Assembly (NCBI GenBank): GCA_964429855.1
Contig: CAYSDM010000016.1
Location: 1 to 64,000, forward strand
Direction of reading: 5' to 3'
From: CALLMM01 sp964429855
GTDB lineage: Bacteria > Armatimonadota > Chthonomonadetes > Chthonomonadales > CAJBBX01
DNA: 64,000 nt
Within the stretch, counting starts at the first letter, position 1; each line of letters starts with the position of its first letter. The notes below the pieces were generated by a model that was not told the DNA's origin, did not search any database, and saw only the letters and a list, made by a program, of their open reading frames with translations. A program made the position numbers and the translations under genes. Positions 26,361 through 34,905 of the stretch are shown here, piece after piece.

Positions 26361-27434
26361 ATGGAATCGTTCTGGAAATCCGACTGGTCCCGGGCGCGGA
26401 GCGCCTTGACCGAGTGGTGGGAGGGGCGCGGGCTGGCGCTGCACGTCACGGCTCCAGCAGACACCCCCCGGGAGGAGATTCCTCCCCCGCCGCCCGCCCC
26501 TGACCTGCCGACCCGCTGGCTCGATCCCGACTACCGCACGCACACACAGCTATTCAACCTCTCGCGCACCTTCTTCGGCGGCGTGGCCGCCCCCCTCTTC
26601 AACTGCAACATCGGTCCCGGCAGCCTCGGTCTTTTCCTCGGATGCGAGGGCCGCCTCGCGGAAGATACCGTCTGGTATGAGCCGAACATCACCGAACCGG
26701 AGAATCATCCCCCTCTGCGATTCGATACCGATAATATCTGGTGGAAGCGCCATCTCGCCCTGATCGAGGACGGGCTGCGCCATGCGCAGGGGCGCTATCT
26801 GGTCGGACTGCCCGACCTGATCGAAAACCTGGATACGCTGGCGCAGCTTCGCGGACCGGAGCAGACCCTGATGGACCTGGTGGAGCGCCCCGAATGGGTG
26901 GAGACGCGCATCCGGGAGATCAATCAGGCCTTTTTTGACTGTTACAACGCGCTCTGGCAGATATTGAAAGACCCCTGGGGCGGAATCACCTTCCACGCCT
27001 TTCAACTCTGGGGTCCGGGCAAGACCGCCAAGGTGCAGTGCGACTTCTGCTGCATGATCAGTCCGAAGATGTTCCGGCGATTCGTCCAACCGGCGTTGGA
27101 AGAGCAGTGCGCCTGGCTCGATTATGCGTTATACCATCTGGACGGCACGCAGGCGATTCCGCAGTTGGACAACCTGCTGAGTATCGAGAGCCTGCGCGCC
27201 ATTGAGTGGACTCCGCAAGCCGGACTGCCCGGCGGCGGCTCTCCGGTCTGGTACGACCTCTATCGGCGGATCAAAGCCGGCGGCAAAGCCGTGCAGGCGA
27301 TCGGAGTCGCGCCGGAGGAGGTGGAGCCGCTGATTGACGCTGTCGGACCGGATGGCATGTTTATCATGACCCAGACGCAGACCGAAACGCAGGCGCGCGC
27401 GCTGCTGGCGCGTCTGGGATGGACAACGCCGTGA
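26361..27434 (+). CDS. URO-D superfamily methyltransferase-like protein, HLDG type
   Basis: A 357-residue protein of the uroporphyrinogen decarboxylase fold, the fold of MtaA/MtbA/CmuA cobamide methyltransferases. It starts with a short helix rich in Trp (ESFWKSDWSRARSALTEWWEG) and has the CMISPKMFRRFVQP helix that marks this superfamily. At the zinc site the usual His-X-Cys-Gly is YHLDGTQAIPQLD (His259-Leu-Asp261), and no cysteine occurs at the second ligand position (MFIMTQTQTE). It resembles the protein at 37882-38964 and the two form a subfamily. Catalysis, if any, would need a different metal set or none. The end overlaps the start region of the next gene. Confidence 0.8.
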   Translation: MESFWKSDWSRARSALTEWWEGRGLALHVTAPADTPREEIPPPPPAPDLPTRWLDPDYRTHTQLFNLSRTFFGGVAAPLFNCNIGPGSLGLFLGCEGRLAEDTVWYEPNITEPENHPPLRFDTDNIWWKRHLALIEDGLRHAQGRYLVGLPDLIENLDTLAQLRGPEQTLMDLVERPEWVETRIREINQAFFDCYNALWQILKDPWGGITFHAFQLWGPGKTAKVQCDFCCMISPKMFRRFVQPALEEQCAWLDYALYHLDGTQAIPQLDNLLSIESLRAIEWTPQAGLPGGGSPVWYDLYRRIKAGGKAVQAIGVAPEEVEPLIDAVGPDGMFIMTQTQTETQARALLARLGWTTP

Positions 27435-27445
27435 AGGACCTGACG

Positions 27446-28639
27446 ATGACCGACATCCCTGCCGCCACCCAAGACCGTCTGTCCGAGTTCGACTTCCAGG
27501 CTCATAATGCGGAGGTGCGCGAGATGTGGACGGCGTTCCATGCAGGAACGCCCTACCGCACCCCCGTCATTCTGGGACTGGCAACCCGCTACTTTATGCA
27601 TCATCCCGACGCCAACTCCCCTGGCTTCGACCAGCGCCGATACAGCCAGGACCCGGACGCCATGTATGAGGCGCAGCTTAGGTACCAGCGCTGGAGCCGG
27701 TTCAATGTCCTGCAGGACTGGGAACTGGGTCTACCGGAGACATGGCAGATTCATGTAGACCTTCAGAACTACTACGACGCTGCCTGGTTCGGCTGCCCGA
27801 TCGAGTATCGGGAGGGAGAGGTTCCCGACACCACCCCGGCTTACGTGGAGCAGCCGGAGCGCGTCATGGAGCAGGGCATCCCCGATCCTTTTGGCGGCGT
27901 TCTGGGCAGGGGGCTGGAGTTTTATGAGCATTTCTGCGCCCGCGCCGAACGCGACTCTTTCCTGGATCGCCCCGTCTCGATCCAGCCTCCCTGGTATGGA
28001 ATCGGCACGGACGGCGTGATGACCTGCGCCTGCAACCTGTTCGGTCCCGTCTTCGTCTGCACCGCGATGGCGGATGAGCCGGATCGCCTCCGGAGTCTGC
28101 TCGATTTCATCACCGACGCGCTGATCGCCAAGATGAAAGCCTACCGTGAGCGATTTCAGATCGCCTGCCCGCAGGATGGATTCTGGATGGCGGACGACAG
28201 CATCGCGCTCATCTCCACCCGGATGTTCCGGGAGTTCATCCTTCCCTGCCTGCGCCGAATCTACGATGCCTTCGCCACTCCCAAGGGTCGCGGCATTCAC
28301 CTGTGCGGCAATGCGCAGCGGCACTTCGTCATCCTGCGGGACGAACTGGGCATCTCCGCCTTCGACACCGGCTTTCCCATTGACTTCGCCCGGCTTCGCC
28401 GCGAACTGGGTCCGGAGGTGACGATACAGGGCGGCCCCCATGTCGAGATGCTGCGCACCGGCACAACAGAGCAGGTGACCGCAGAGACTCGCCGTATCCT
28501 TCAGTCCGGCATCCTGGAGGGCGGCCGGTTTATTCTGCGCGAAGGCAATAACCTTGCGCCCGGCACGCCCCTGGAAAACACTGAAGCCATGTATTGGGCG
28601 GCGCGCGAATACGGACTGAGAACGGAGGTGCGATCATGA
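27446..28639 (+). CDS. URO-D superfamily methyltransferase-like protein, HLCG type
   Basis: A 397-residue URO-D-fold protein. The first zinc motif is intact as His285-Leu-Cys287-Gly (GIHLCGNAQRH), but the distal position reads ILREGNNLAPGTPLEN, with Asn where MtaA/MtbA have Cys. The ALISTRMFREFILPCLRRIY helix is a family mark. ATG 27446 follows GAAGGA at seven bases; an ATG 27 bases upstream lies inside the previous gene and lacks a ribosome site. It overlaps the next gene by four bases. A role in moving a methyl group to or from the corrinoid protein is inferred from context. Confidence 0.82.
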   Translation: MTDIPAATQDRLSEFDFQAHNAEVREMWTAFHAGTPYRTPVILGLATRYFMHHPDANSPGFDQRRYSQDPDAMYEAQLRYQRWSRFNVLQDWELGLPETWQIHVDLQNYYDAAWFGCPIEYREGEVPDTTPAYVEQPERVMEQGIPDPFGGVLGRGLEFYEHFCARAERDSFLDRPVSIQPPWYGIGTDGVMTCACNLFGPVFVCTAMADEPDRLRSLLDFITDALIAKMKAYRERFQIACPQDGFWMADDSIALISTRMFREFILPCLRRIYDAFATPKGRGIHLCGNAQRHFVILRDELGISAFDTGFPIDFARLRRELGPEVTIQGGPHVEMLRTGTTEQVTAETRRILQSGILEGGRFILREGNNLAPGTPLENTEAMYWAAREYGLRTEVRS

Positions 28640-29895
28640 CCGCAGAGACGCAGCACGCGAGGAGTATTTCGCGAATCGGCGCGGGAGATCGAGAAAAGCT
28701 GCGCCGACTGGCAGCCGAAGTCGCGGAACTGGCGGCGCGCCCCATCGAACAGGAGAAGCGCGACCTCTGGTATCGTCATAACGCCCTGGAGCCGACCCGA
28801 CCCCTCATCTTCTGCGACCCGGAGAATAGCTGGCATGAGATTCTCCCGTCCGACTGCCTGACCTGCGAGGGCGGACTGGCGCGCGGGTGGGAGTGGCATC
28901 TGCGCCGGGAGATATTCTGGGCGCGGGAGATGTGTGATGACCGCGTCATTCAGCCCTTCTTCCCGGTCGGATACCTCTATTCCGAAACCGACTGGGGTTT
29001 GCACGAAATCAAAATTGGCGGAGAGCAGGGAGGCTCCTATGTCTGGGAGTCGCCGCTGAAGGACTACGCCGATATGTCGCGGCTGCGCTTCCCGCGTATC
29101 ACCGTAGACTACGAAGCCACGCTGCGTAATCTCGCGCTGGCGAATGAGACGCTGGGCGATCTGCTGCCTCCGCGCCTGAAGACCTCCTGGTTCTGGACGG
29201 TGGGGATGACCTGGACGCTGGTCAACCTGCGCGGCCTGGAGCAGATCATGCTCGACATGATAGACCGTCCCGACGACCTGCACCGACTGATGGCGTTCCT
29301 GCGGGACGGAACGATGGCGCGGCTGGACTTTCTGGAGCAGAACGCCCTCTTCTCCCTGAATAACGACGGCTCCTATGTCGGCTCCGGCGGTTTTGGCTGG
29401 ACGCGGGAACTGCCTGCGCCCGACTTCGACGGCGCGGTGCGTTGCCGCGATATCTGGGGCTTTGCGGAGAGTCAGGAGACGGTCGGCATCTCCCCGCGTA
29501 TGTTCGCGGAGTTCGTCCTGCCCTACCAGATTCCGCTCATGCAGCGATTCGGACTCAACTGCTACGGCTGCTGCGAGCCGCTGGACACGCGCTGGCGTTA
29601 TGTGCAGACCATTCCGCGCCTGCGCCGCGTCTCGGTTTCGCCCTGGTCTAGCCTGAGCAAGATGGCGGAAAACCTGCAGGATCGGTACCTCTTCTCCTGG
29701 AAACCCAATCCTGCGTATCTGGCGATGGAGTCGTTCGACGAGGAGACGGTGCGCAAGATACTGCGCGAAGGGATGCAGATCACGCGCGGCTGTCGTGTCG
29801 AGGTCATCATGAAGGACTGTCATACCATCCGCAACGCCCCGCAGCGCGCTACGCGCTGGGTGCAGATCGCGCGCGAGGAGGCGGAACGACTGTGA
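28636..29895 (+). CDS. URO-D superfamily protein, YGCCE type
   Basis: A 419-residue URO-D-fold protein. In place of HXCG it has CYGCCEPLD (Cys309, Cys312, Cys313, Glu314), and a later cysteine-histidine pair in VIMKDCHTIRNAP. This gives a possible all-cysteine or Cys/His metal site unlike that of MtaA. ISPRMFAEFVLPYQIPLMQRFG is the superfamily helix. The ATG at 28636 has GGAGGTG at six bases and overlaps the previous stop (ATGA); the stop overlaps the GTG of the homocysteine methyltransferase gene (GTGA), so three proteins are translationally chained. Substrate unknown. Confidence 0.82.
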   Translation: MTAETQHARSISRIGAGDREKLRRLAAEVAELAARPIEQEKRDLWYRHNALEPTRPLIFCDPENSWHEILPSDCLTCEGGLARGWEWHLRREIFWAREMCDDRVIQPFFPVGYLYSETDWGLHEIKIGGEQGGSYVWESPLKDYADMSRLRFPRITVDYEATLRNLALANETLGDLLPPRLKTSWFWTVGMTWTLVNLRGLEQIMLDMIDRPDDLHRLMAFLRDGTMARLDFLEQNALFSLNNDGSYVGSGGFGWTRELPAPDFDGAVRCRDIWGFAESQETVGISPRMFAEFVLPYQIPLMQRFGLNCYGCCEPLDTRWRYVQTIPRLRRVSVSPWSSLSKMAENLQDRYLFSWKPNPAYLAMESFDEETVRKILREGMQITRGCRVEVIMKDCHTIRNAPQRATRWVQIAREEAERL

Positions 29896-30761
29896 ACCCG
29901 TATCTCTCCGAACTGCTTCGCTCCGGACCGATACTGACCGACGGAGCCTGGGGAACGCAGATGCAGGCCCGTGGTCTGCCGATTGGCGGATGTCCCGACG
30001 CCTGGAATCTCACCCATCCCGACCGGGTCGCCGAAGTCGCCGCCGCCTATGTCGCGGCGGGCAGCCGCGTGATCCTGACCAACACCTTCGGCGCAAACCG
30101 CCTGACGCTCTCGCGTCACGATCTGGCGGAGCAGGCGGCGCAGGTCAATCGGCTGGGGGCGCAGATATCCCTTCAGGCAGCCGGAAACGCGGCGCGGGTG
30201 TTCGGCTCCATCGGCCCGTCGGGGCGAATGCTGGCCACCGGCGAAGTGACCGCCTCCGAACTACAGTCCGCCTTTCGTGAGCAGGCGCAGGCATTGCAGG
30301 AGGGCGGAGCGGAGGCGCTGGTGGTCGAAACCATGTCCGATCTGGATGAGGCGCGAATCGCGGTCGAATCGGCAAAAACCACCGGACTGCCGGTCATCGC
30401 CAGCATGACTTTCGGCGTCGGGAAACAGGGCGACCGCACCATCATGGGAGTCACCCCGGAGAGAGCCGCCGTCGCGCTGGCGGAAGCGGGAGCCGATGCG
30501 CTGGGAACCAACTGCGGGATCGGACCGGAGGCGATGCTGCCGCTCTGTGCGCGTCTGCGCGCGGCCACCGATCTGCCCGTCTGGGTCAAACCCAACGCCG
30601 GACTGCCAGTAATGGAAGACGGCAGGGCGGTCTATCAAACGACACCGGAAGCGTTCGCCGACATCGCCCGTCAGTTTATCGGCGCAGGCGCAAACTTCAT
30701 CGGCGGCTGCTGCGGAACCAGCCCGGAGTTTATTACGGCGCTGGCGGAGAGAATGCGATGA
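29892..30761 (+). CDS. Homocysteine S-methyltransferase domain protein
   Basis: A 289-residue (beta/alpha)8 barrel equal to the N-terminal homocysteine-binding module of MetH/BHMT. ILTDGAWGTQMQARG opens the barrel; the three zinc cysteines are Cys208 (TNCGIGP) and Cys273-Cys274 (GGCCGTSPEF). Zinc-bound homocysteine thiolate would accept a methyl group, giving methionine. Lacking its own B12 domain, it probably uses the MtaC-like corrinoid protein of this locus, or S-methylmethionine-type donors. Start is GTG, overlapping the previous stop; the stop overlaps the next ATG. Its place inside the array suggests homocysteine is one methyl sink. Confidence 0.9.
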   Translation: MNPYLSELLRSGPILTDGAWGTQMQARGLPIGGCPDAWNLTHPDRVAEVAAAYVAAGSRVILTNTFGANRLTLSRHDLAEQAAQVNRLGAQISLQAAGNAARVFGSIGPSGRMLATGEVTASELQSAFREQAQALQEGGAEALVVETMSDLDEARIAVESAKTTGLPVIASMTFGVGKQGDRTIMGVTPERAAVALAEAGADALGTNCGIGPEAMLPLCARLRAATDLPVWVKPNAGLPVMEDGRAVYQTTPEAFADIARQFIGAGANFIGGCCGTSPEFITALAERMR

Positions 30762-31798
30762 GCTACGAAATTGGCATGAAGGCGATGCGCCGGCAGTGGG
30801 CGGAGCGCGTGGGACATACGGAGTATTGCAGCAACTATGCGCTGGTGCGTGCCGTGACCGGGCGCGATCCTACAACAGACGGGGGAGCCTGGAGAGCCTT
30901 CTACGACGCCTGGGAGATGGACTTTCTGTGGGTGACGGACGACGGACCCGTTCCCTGGGGGCTGCGAGGGCGCGTTACCGACATGGGGCACGCCGAGTTT
31001 CTGGAACATGGAGCCGACCGCCGGGATCATGTCCACTGCCCCTTTACGGATGTGGAAGAGATACTCTGCTTCGATGCGGTGGAAGAGTACGGTCTGCCCG
31101 ATAAGCGGGAACTGATCGCCTACTACGAAAATGCCTATCGCCGGGGGCAGGAGAATAACCCGAATCAGGTCTATACCGGGGGCTACTACAAGACCATCGT
31201 ATCGGGGGCGATAGATGCCTTCGGATGGGACATGCTGCTGCTGGCAGCCAGCCAACGAGAGCGGTTTGACCGGGTGCTGGAGAGCATCTACCGCCTGACC
31301 CGTCATCATGTGGAAGCCTGGGCGGAGACCTCTATCGAAGTCTTTATCCAGCATGATGATATGGTCTGGGCGAACGGTCCTTTTATGCATCCCTCCTTCT
31401 ATCGCTCCGCCATCTTCCCGCGCTATAAAAAGCTCTGGGAGATACTGCATGAAGCGGGCAAGATCGTCCTCTACTGCTCTGACGGCAACTGGACGCCCTT
31501 TATTCAAGACATCGCGGAGGCAGGCGCGGACGGCTTCATCTTCGAGCCGCTGACCGACTTCGATCGGATGATTGACCGCTACGGGCAGACCCATGTCATT
31601 ATGGGCAGCTATGTGGACTGCCGCACCCTGACGTTCGGAACGCCGGAGCAGATTCGCGCGGAGGTGAAGGCGACTCTGGAGCGGGCAAAGGGATGCCCCG
31701 GCTTCGTCTTTGCCGTCGGAAACCATATTCCCAGCAACATTCCGGTAGATAACGCGCTGGTCTATTTCGACGCCATGAAAGCCGGATGGCGTCGCTGA
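30758..31798 (+). CDS. URO-D superfamily protein, YCSDGN type
   Basis: A 346-residue URO-D-fold protein. The metal-site loop reads LYCSDGNWTPF (Tyr239, Cys240, Ser241, Asp242), so the histidine is replaced and an aspartate takes the usual cysteine place; the distal site reads FAVGNHIPSNIPVDN with Asn-His instead of Cys. MHPSFYRSAIFPRYKKLWE is the family helix, and QHDDMVWANGP before it is also typical. Translationally coupled to the homocysteine methyltransferase gene by ATGA. Proteins with the DGN loop are common in carbohydrate and methyl loci of Planctomycetes and Armatimonadetes, but I know of no proven reaction. Confidence 0.8.
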   Translation: MSYEIGMKAMRRQWAERVGHTEYCSNYALVRAVTGRDPTTDGGAWRAFYDAWEMDFLWVTDDGPVPWGLRGRVTDMGHAEFLEHGADRRDHVHCPFTDVEEILCFDAVEEYGLPDKRELIAYYENAYRRGQENNPNQVYTGGYYKTIVSGAIDAFGWDMLLLAASQRERFDRVLESIYRLTRHHVEAWAETSIEVFIQHDDMVWANGPFMHPSFYRSAIFPRYKKLWEILHEAGKIVLYCSDGNWTPFIQDIAEAGADGFIFEPLTDFDRMIDRYGQTHVIMGSYVDCRTLTFGTPEQIRAEVKATLERAKGCPGFVFAVGNHIPSNIPVDNALVYFDAMKAGWRR

Positions 31799-31846
31799 GC
31801 GTTTCTGCCGATATATCGCATATCACTCGAAAACGAGGACGCAAGC

Positions 31847-32692
31847 ATGAATGCATTTCCACGCACGACGGTAGGCGGAATCTCCCTGCCCCGCCTGATC
31901 TGCGGCTCGAACTGGATGCTCGGTTATTCGCACACCAGCGCCGCCAAAGACCGCTTTATCAAAGAGTTGTTCAACACTCCGGAGAAGATCGCGGACGTTC
32001 TGCAGGTCTTCGCGCGCGCCGGATGCAACGCGCTGATGAGTCCACTGTCCGACTTCGTATACCGGGGCATCCGCGAGACCGAACAGCGCACCGGCGTGCC
32101 CATCCTCTGGATCGTGACGCCGGGCGACTACGATCATGGCGGAATGGACGCATGGAAAGCCAGCGTAGAGCGGGCGAAGACTATGGGCGCAGCATTCTGC
32201 TTTCCGCACCAGTGCGTCACCGATCCGCGTATTGACCGGGTGAATCGCTGTCTGGCTCCCGACCTGCGCGACTGCTTGCGCGTGGTGCAGGATGCCGGAC
32301 TGGTACCCGGTTTGAGCAGCCATATGCCGGAGGCGATCACCTGCTCCGACGCCTGCCATGCCGAGGTGGAGACCTACATCCAGCCCTATAACGCGGCGGG
32401 ATTCCTCTGCCAGATCGAAACCGACTGGCTTCAGCGCATCATCCATTCCGCCCGAAAACCGGTCATGACCATCAAGCCTCTCGCGGCGGGGCGCCTCCTC
32501 CCCGTAACGGGTCTGACCTTCGCCTGGAATACGATTCGCGCCTGCGATATGGTCACCATCGGCGTTCTCAACCCCTACGAGGCGGAAGAGGCGGTCGAGA
32601 TCAGCCTTGCCTGCCTGGAGCGTCGCGACGCAGAGGTAGAGCTTCAGTACACGCGCAGCAAGAGCGGTCTGGTCAACGCGGTGGAGAGGTAG
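31847..32692 (+). CDS. Aldo/keto-reductase-like TIM-barrel protein
   Basis: A 281-residue protein beginning PRTTVGGISLPRLICGSNWM and closing with KPLAAGRLLP...ITIGVLNPYEAEEAVEIS-like strands (here VTIGVLNPYEAEEAVEIS), which match the last two strands and helix of aldo/keto reductases. The catalytic Asp-Tyr-Lys-His set of true reductases is not evident, and the region GIRETEQRTGVPILWIVTPG looks more like a generic barrel. It may bind a small cofactor or metabolite rather than reduce a carbonyl. GAGGA is well placed before the ATG. Position within the array suggests a role tied to methyl-group metabolism. Confidence 0.6.
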   Translation: MNAFPRTTVGGISLPRLICGSNWMLGYSHTSAAKDRFIKELFNTPEKIADVLQVFARAGCNALMSPLSDFVYRGIRETEQRTGVPILWIVTPGDYDHGGMDAWKASVERAKTMGAAFCFPHQCVTDPRIDRVNRCLAPDLRDCLRVVQDAGLVPGLSSHMPEAITCSDACHAEVETYIQPYNAAGFLCQIETDWLQRIIHSARKPVMTIKPLAAGRLLPVTGLTFAWNTIRACDMVTIGVLNPYEAEEAVEISLACLERRDAEVELQYTRSKSGLVNAVER

Positions 32693-32697
32693 GGCGA

Positions 32698-33789
32698 ATG
32701 AACGCGCGCGAACGCTTTATCGCCGTCATGCACTACCAGCCGCGTGACCGCTGCCCGTTGATGGATTTTGGCTTCTGGGCGGAGACTCTGCCGACATGGG
32801 AGGCGCAGGGCTATCCGAAAGGCGAGAATCCCGATCAGTATTTCGGCATGGATCCTCAGTGGATCGGCGCGCCGATTAACGTGGGACTGCTGCCGGGATT
32901 CGAATACCAGGTGCTGGAAGATCGCGATTCGACTCAGATCGTCCGCGACGGAGAGGGAGTCATTCAGGAGGTCAGCAAAGGCAGCGCCTCCATCCCCCGC
33001 TATCTCGGTCACTCGCTTACAGACCGCGCCAGTTGGGAGAAGGAGTTCATCCCGCGCCTGAATGGTTCTGATCCGCGACGGTATCCCGCAAACTGGCAGG
33101 AGATCGTTGCCCGCTTCACCGATCCGGGACGCGACTATCCGGTCAGCCTGCCTGCCGGTTCGCTCTACGGCTGGATACGCAACTGGATGGGCGTGGAGAA
33201 CCTCTCCATGTTGATCTACGATGACCGCGCGCTCTTTGAGGAGATGGTCGAAACCCTCGCCGACTGCATCCTCGCCGCGATCACCCCCGCGCTGGAATCG
33301 GCGATCTCTTTCGAGTACGCCACGATGTGGGAGGACATGTGCTATAAAGCCGGACCTCTGCTCTCGCCGAAGATGTTCAGGCAGATACTCGTTCCGCAAT
33401 ACCGCCGGATCACCGACCTGCTGCGGAAGTATGGCGTGGATGTGGTGGTGGTGGACTGTGACGGCGACATCTCCCTGCTGATTCCGCTCTGGCTGGAGGC
33501 GGGCGTCAACGTGATGTTTCCTATCGAGGTTGGAACCTGGGGGCAGGACCCGGTCGCCATTCGTCGTCAGTATGGAAAAGAGGTGTTGATCATCGGGGGC
33601 GTGGGCAAGTATATTCTGGCAGGCTCGAAAGAGGGGATCACCCGCGAGGTAGAGCGGCTGGCTCCGCTGGTGGAAGAGGGCGGCTATATCCCGACCCCCG
33701 ACCATCGCGTCCCGCCGGATGTGCCGTTTGAGAACTACCTGTTCTATCTGAGCGAAGCGCGGCGCGTCTGGTGCAGGGGGTTGATCTAG
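32698..33789 (+). CDS. URO-D superfamily protein, DCDGD type
   Basis: A 363-residue URO-D-fold protein opening with the usual NARERFIAVMHYQPRDRCPL. The metal-site loop is VVDCDGDISLLIP (Asp253, Cys254, Asp255), followed by WLEAGVNVMFPIEVGTWG and a closing block IPTPDHRVPPDVPFENY. There is no His-X-Cys and no distal Cys; instead Asp and a conserved DHRVPPDV sequence. The same architecture appears at 59536-60651. It starts five bases after the previous stop with an AGGTAGGG ribosome site. This subfamily is widespread and uncharacterised; a methyl- or decarboxylase-like reaction is only a guess. Confidence 0.82.
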   Translation: MNARERFIAVMHYQPRDRCPLMDFGFWAETLPTWEAQGYPKGENPDQYFGMDPQWIGAPINVGLLPGFEYQVLEDRDSTQIVRDGEGVIQEVSKGSASIPRYLGHSLTDRASWEKEFIPRLNGSDPRRYPANWQEIVARFTDPGRDYPVSLPAGSLYGWIRNWMGVENLSMLIYDDRALFEEMVETLADCILAAITPALESAISFEYATMWEDMCYKAGPLLSPKMFRQILVPQYRRITDLLRKYGVDVVVVDCDGDISLLIPLWLEAGVNVMFPIEVGTWGQDPVAIRRQYGKEVLIIGGVGKYILAGSKEGITREVERLAPLVEEGGYIPTPDHRVPPDVPFENYLFYLSEARRVWCRGLI

Positions 33790-33816
33790 CGTGCATAGCA
33801 TGGAGAGAGAGAACGG

Positions 33817-34905
33817 ATGACCTCGAAAGAGCGTATGCTCACCGCGCTGTCGAGGGGCACGCCGGACCGCGTCCCCGCGACAGTGCATCAGTGGCAGCCC
33901 TATCATCTGCAGACCTATCTTCACGGCATCAGTGACCGGGAGGCGTTCCGGCGTTTCGGGCTGGACGCCTCTCTGACGCGCTTCCCGCTGCTGCCCCGGC
34001 AGGACCCCCACTGGATCGTTGAGACCCGTGAACTGGATGCGCCGCCCGGCGAGCGTCGCTGGCAGGTTACCATCACCACGCCGGGCGGAACGCTGCAGAA
34101 CCTGGTCGGACAGAACCCGGTCACCACCTGGAACATCACCCACCTGGTCAAGCGGCACGAAGACCTGCATCTGATCGAGCGGTATATGCCGGTGCCGAAA
34201 CTGGATCGGAAAGCGTTGCAGCAGGAGTACGACCTGCTTGGCGATGACGGCATTATGCGCGGCTTCGTCTGGGGCGATCAGGGTGGCTGCTGGCAGCACG
34301 CCACCTGTCTCATGGGTACCGTCGAACTGATTATGGAGGCGGCAGATCACCCCGACTGGGTTCTGGCGTTTCTGGAGGTTCTCTGGCGCAAGAAAGAGCG
34401 GTTCATCGAGGAGAGTCTGGACGGAGCCGCCTACGATCTGATCGAAACCGGCGGGGGAGCCGCCTCCTCCACCGTCATTTCACCGCGCTATTTCGAAAAG
34501 TTCTGTCTACCGTTCGACCGCAGGATGCACGATGCCCTGCACCGCCTCGGACATCGCGTCGTCTATCACACCTGCGGCGGCATGATGCCGATTCTAGAGA
34601 AGATCGTCGCCAACGGATGCGACGCCAGCGAGACGCTGACTCCCCCGAGCATGGGAGGAGACGCCCGCCCGGAGGAACTCAAGGCGCGTATCGGCGGACA
34701 GGTCGCCCTGATCGGCGGGCTGGATCAGAACTCCGTGCTGGAGGTCGGCACGCCGGAGGAGATTCGCCGTCATGTGCAGGCGATGTTTGCCGCCTACGGC
34801 GTCGGAGGCGGCTATATCATGAGTCCCAGCGACCACTTCTTTCACGTCCCTCCAGAGAACCTCCAGGCTTACGCGGAATCGGCGCGGGGGTGCGTCTATG
34901 CCTGA
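33817..34905 (+). CDS. URO-D superfamily methyltransferase-like protein, HTCGG type
   Basis: A 362-residue URO-D-fold protein. TSKERMLTALSRGTPDRVPA is the canonical N-terminus. His251-Thr-Cys253-Gly-Gly (VYHTCGGMMPI) keeps the first two zinc ligands, while the distal motif is MSPSDHFFHVPPENLQAY, with Ser-Asp where MtaA has Cys. Asp could act as third ligand. STVISPRYFEKFCLPFDRRMH is the family helix. The stop overlaps the next gene by eight bases. Probably an active metal-dependent methyltransferase or its partner; substrate unknown. Confidence 0.82.
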   Translation: MTSKERMLTALSRGTPDRVPATVHQWQPYHLQTYLHGISDREAFRRFGLDASLTRFPLLPRQDPHWIVETRELDAPPGERRWQVTITTPGGTLQNLVGQNPVTTWNITHLVKRHEDLHLIERYMPVPKLDRKALQQEYDLLGDDGIMRGFVWGDQGGCWQHATCLMGTVELIMEAADHPDWVLAFLEVLWRKKERFIEESLDGAAYDLIETGGGAASSTVISPRYFEKFCLPFDRRMHDALHRLGHRVVYHTCGGMMPILEKIVANGCDASETLTPPSMGGDARPEELKARIGGQVALIGGLDQNSVLEVGTPEEIRRHVQAMFAAYGVGGGYIMSPSDHFFHVPPENLQAYAESARGCVYA

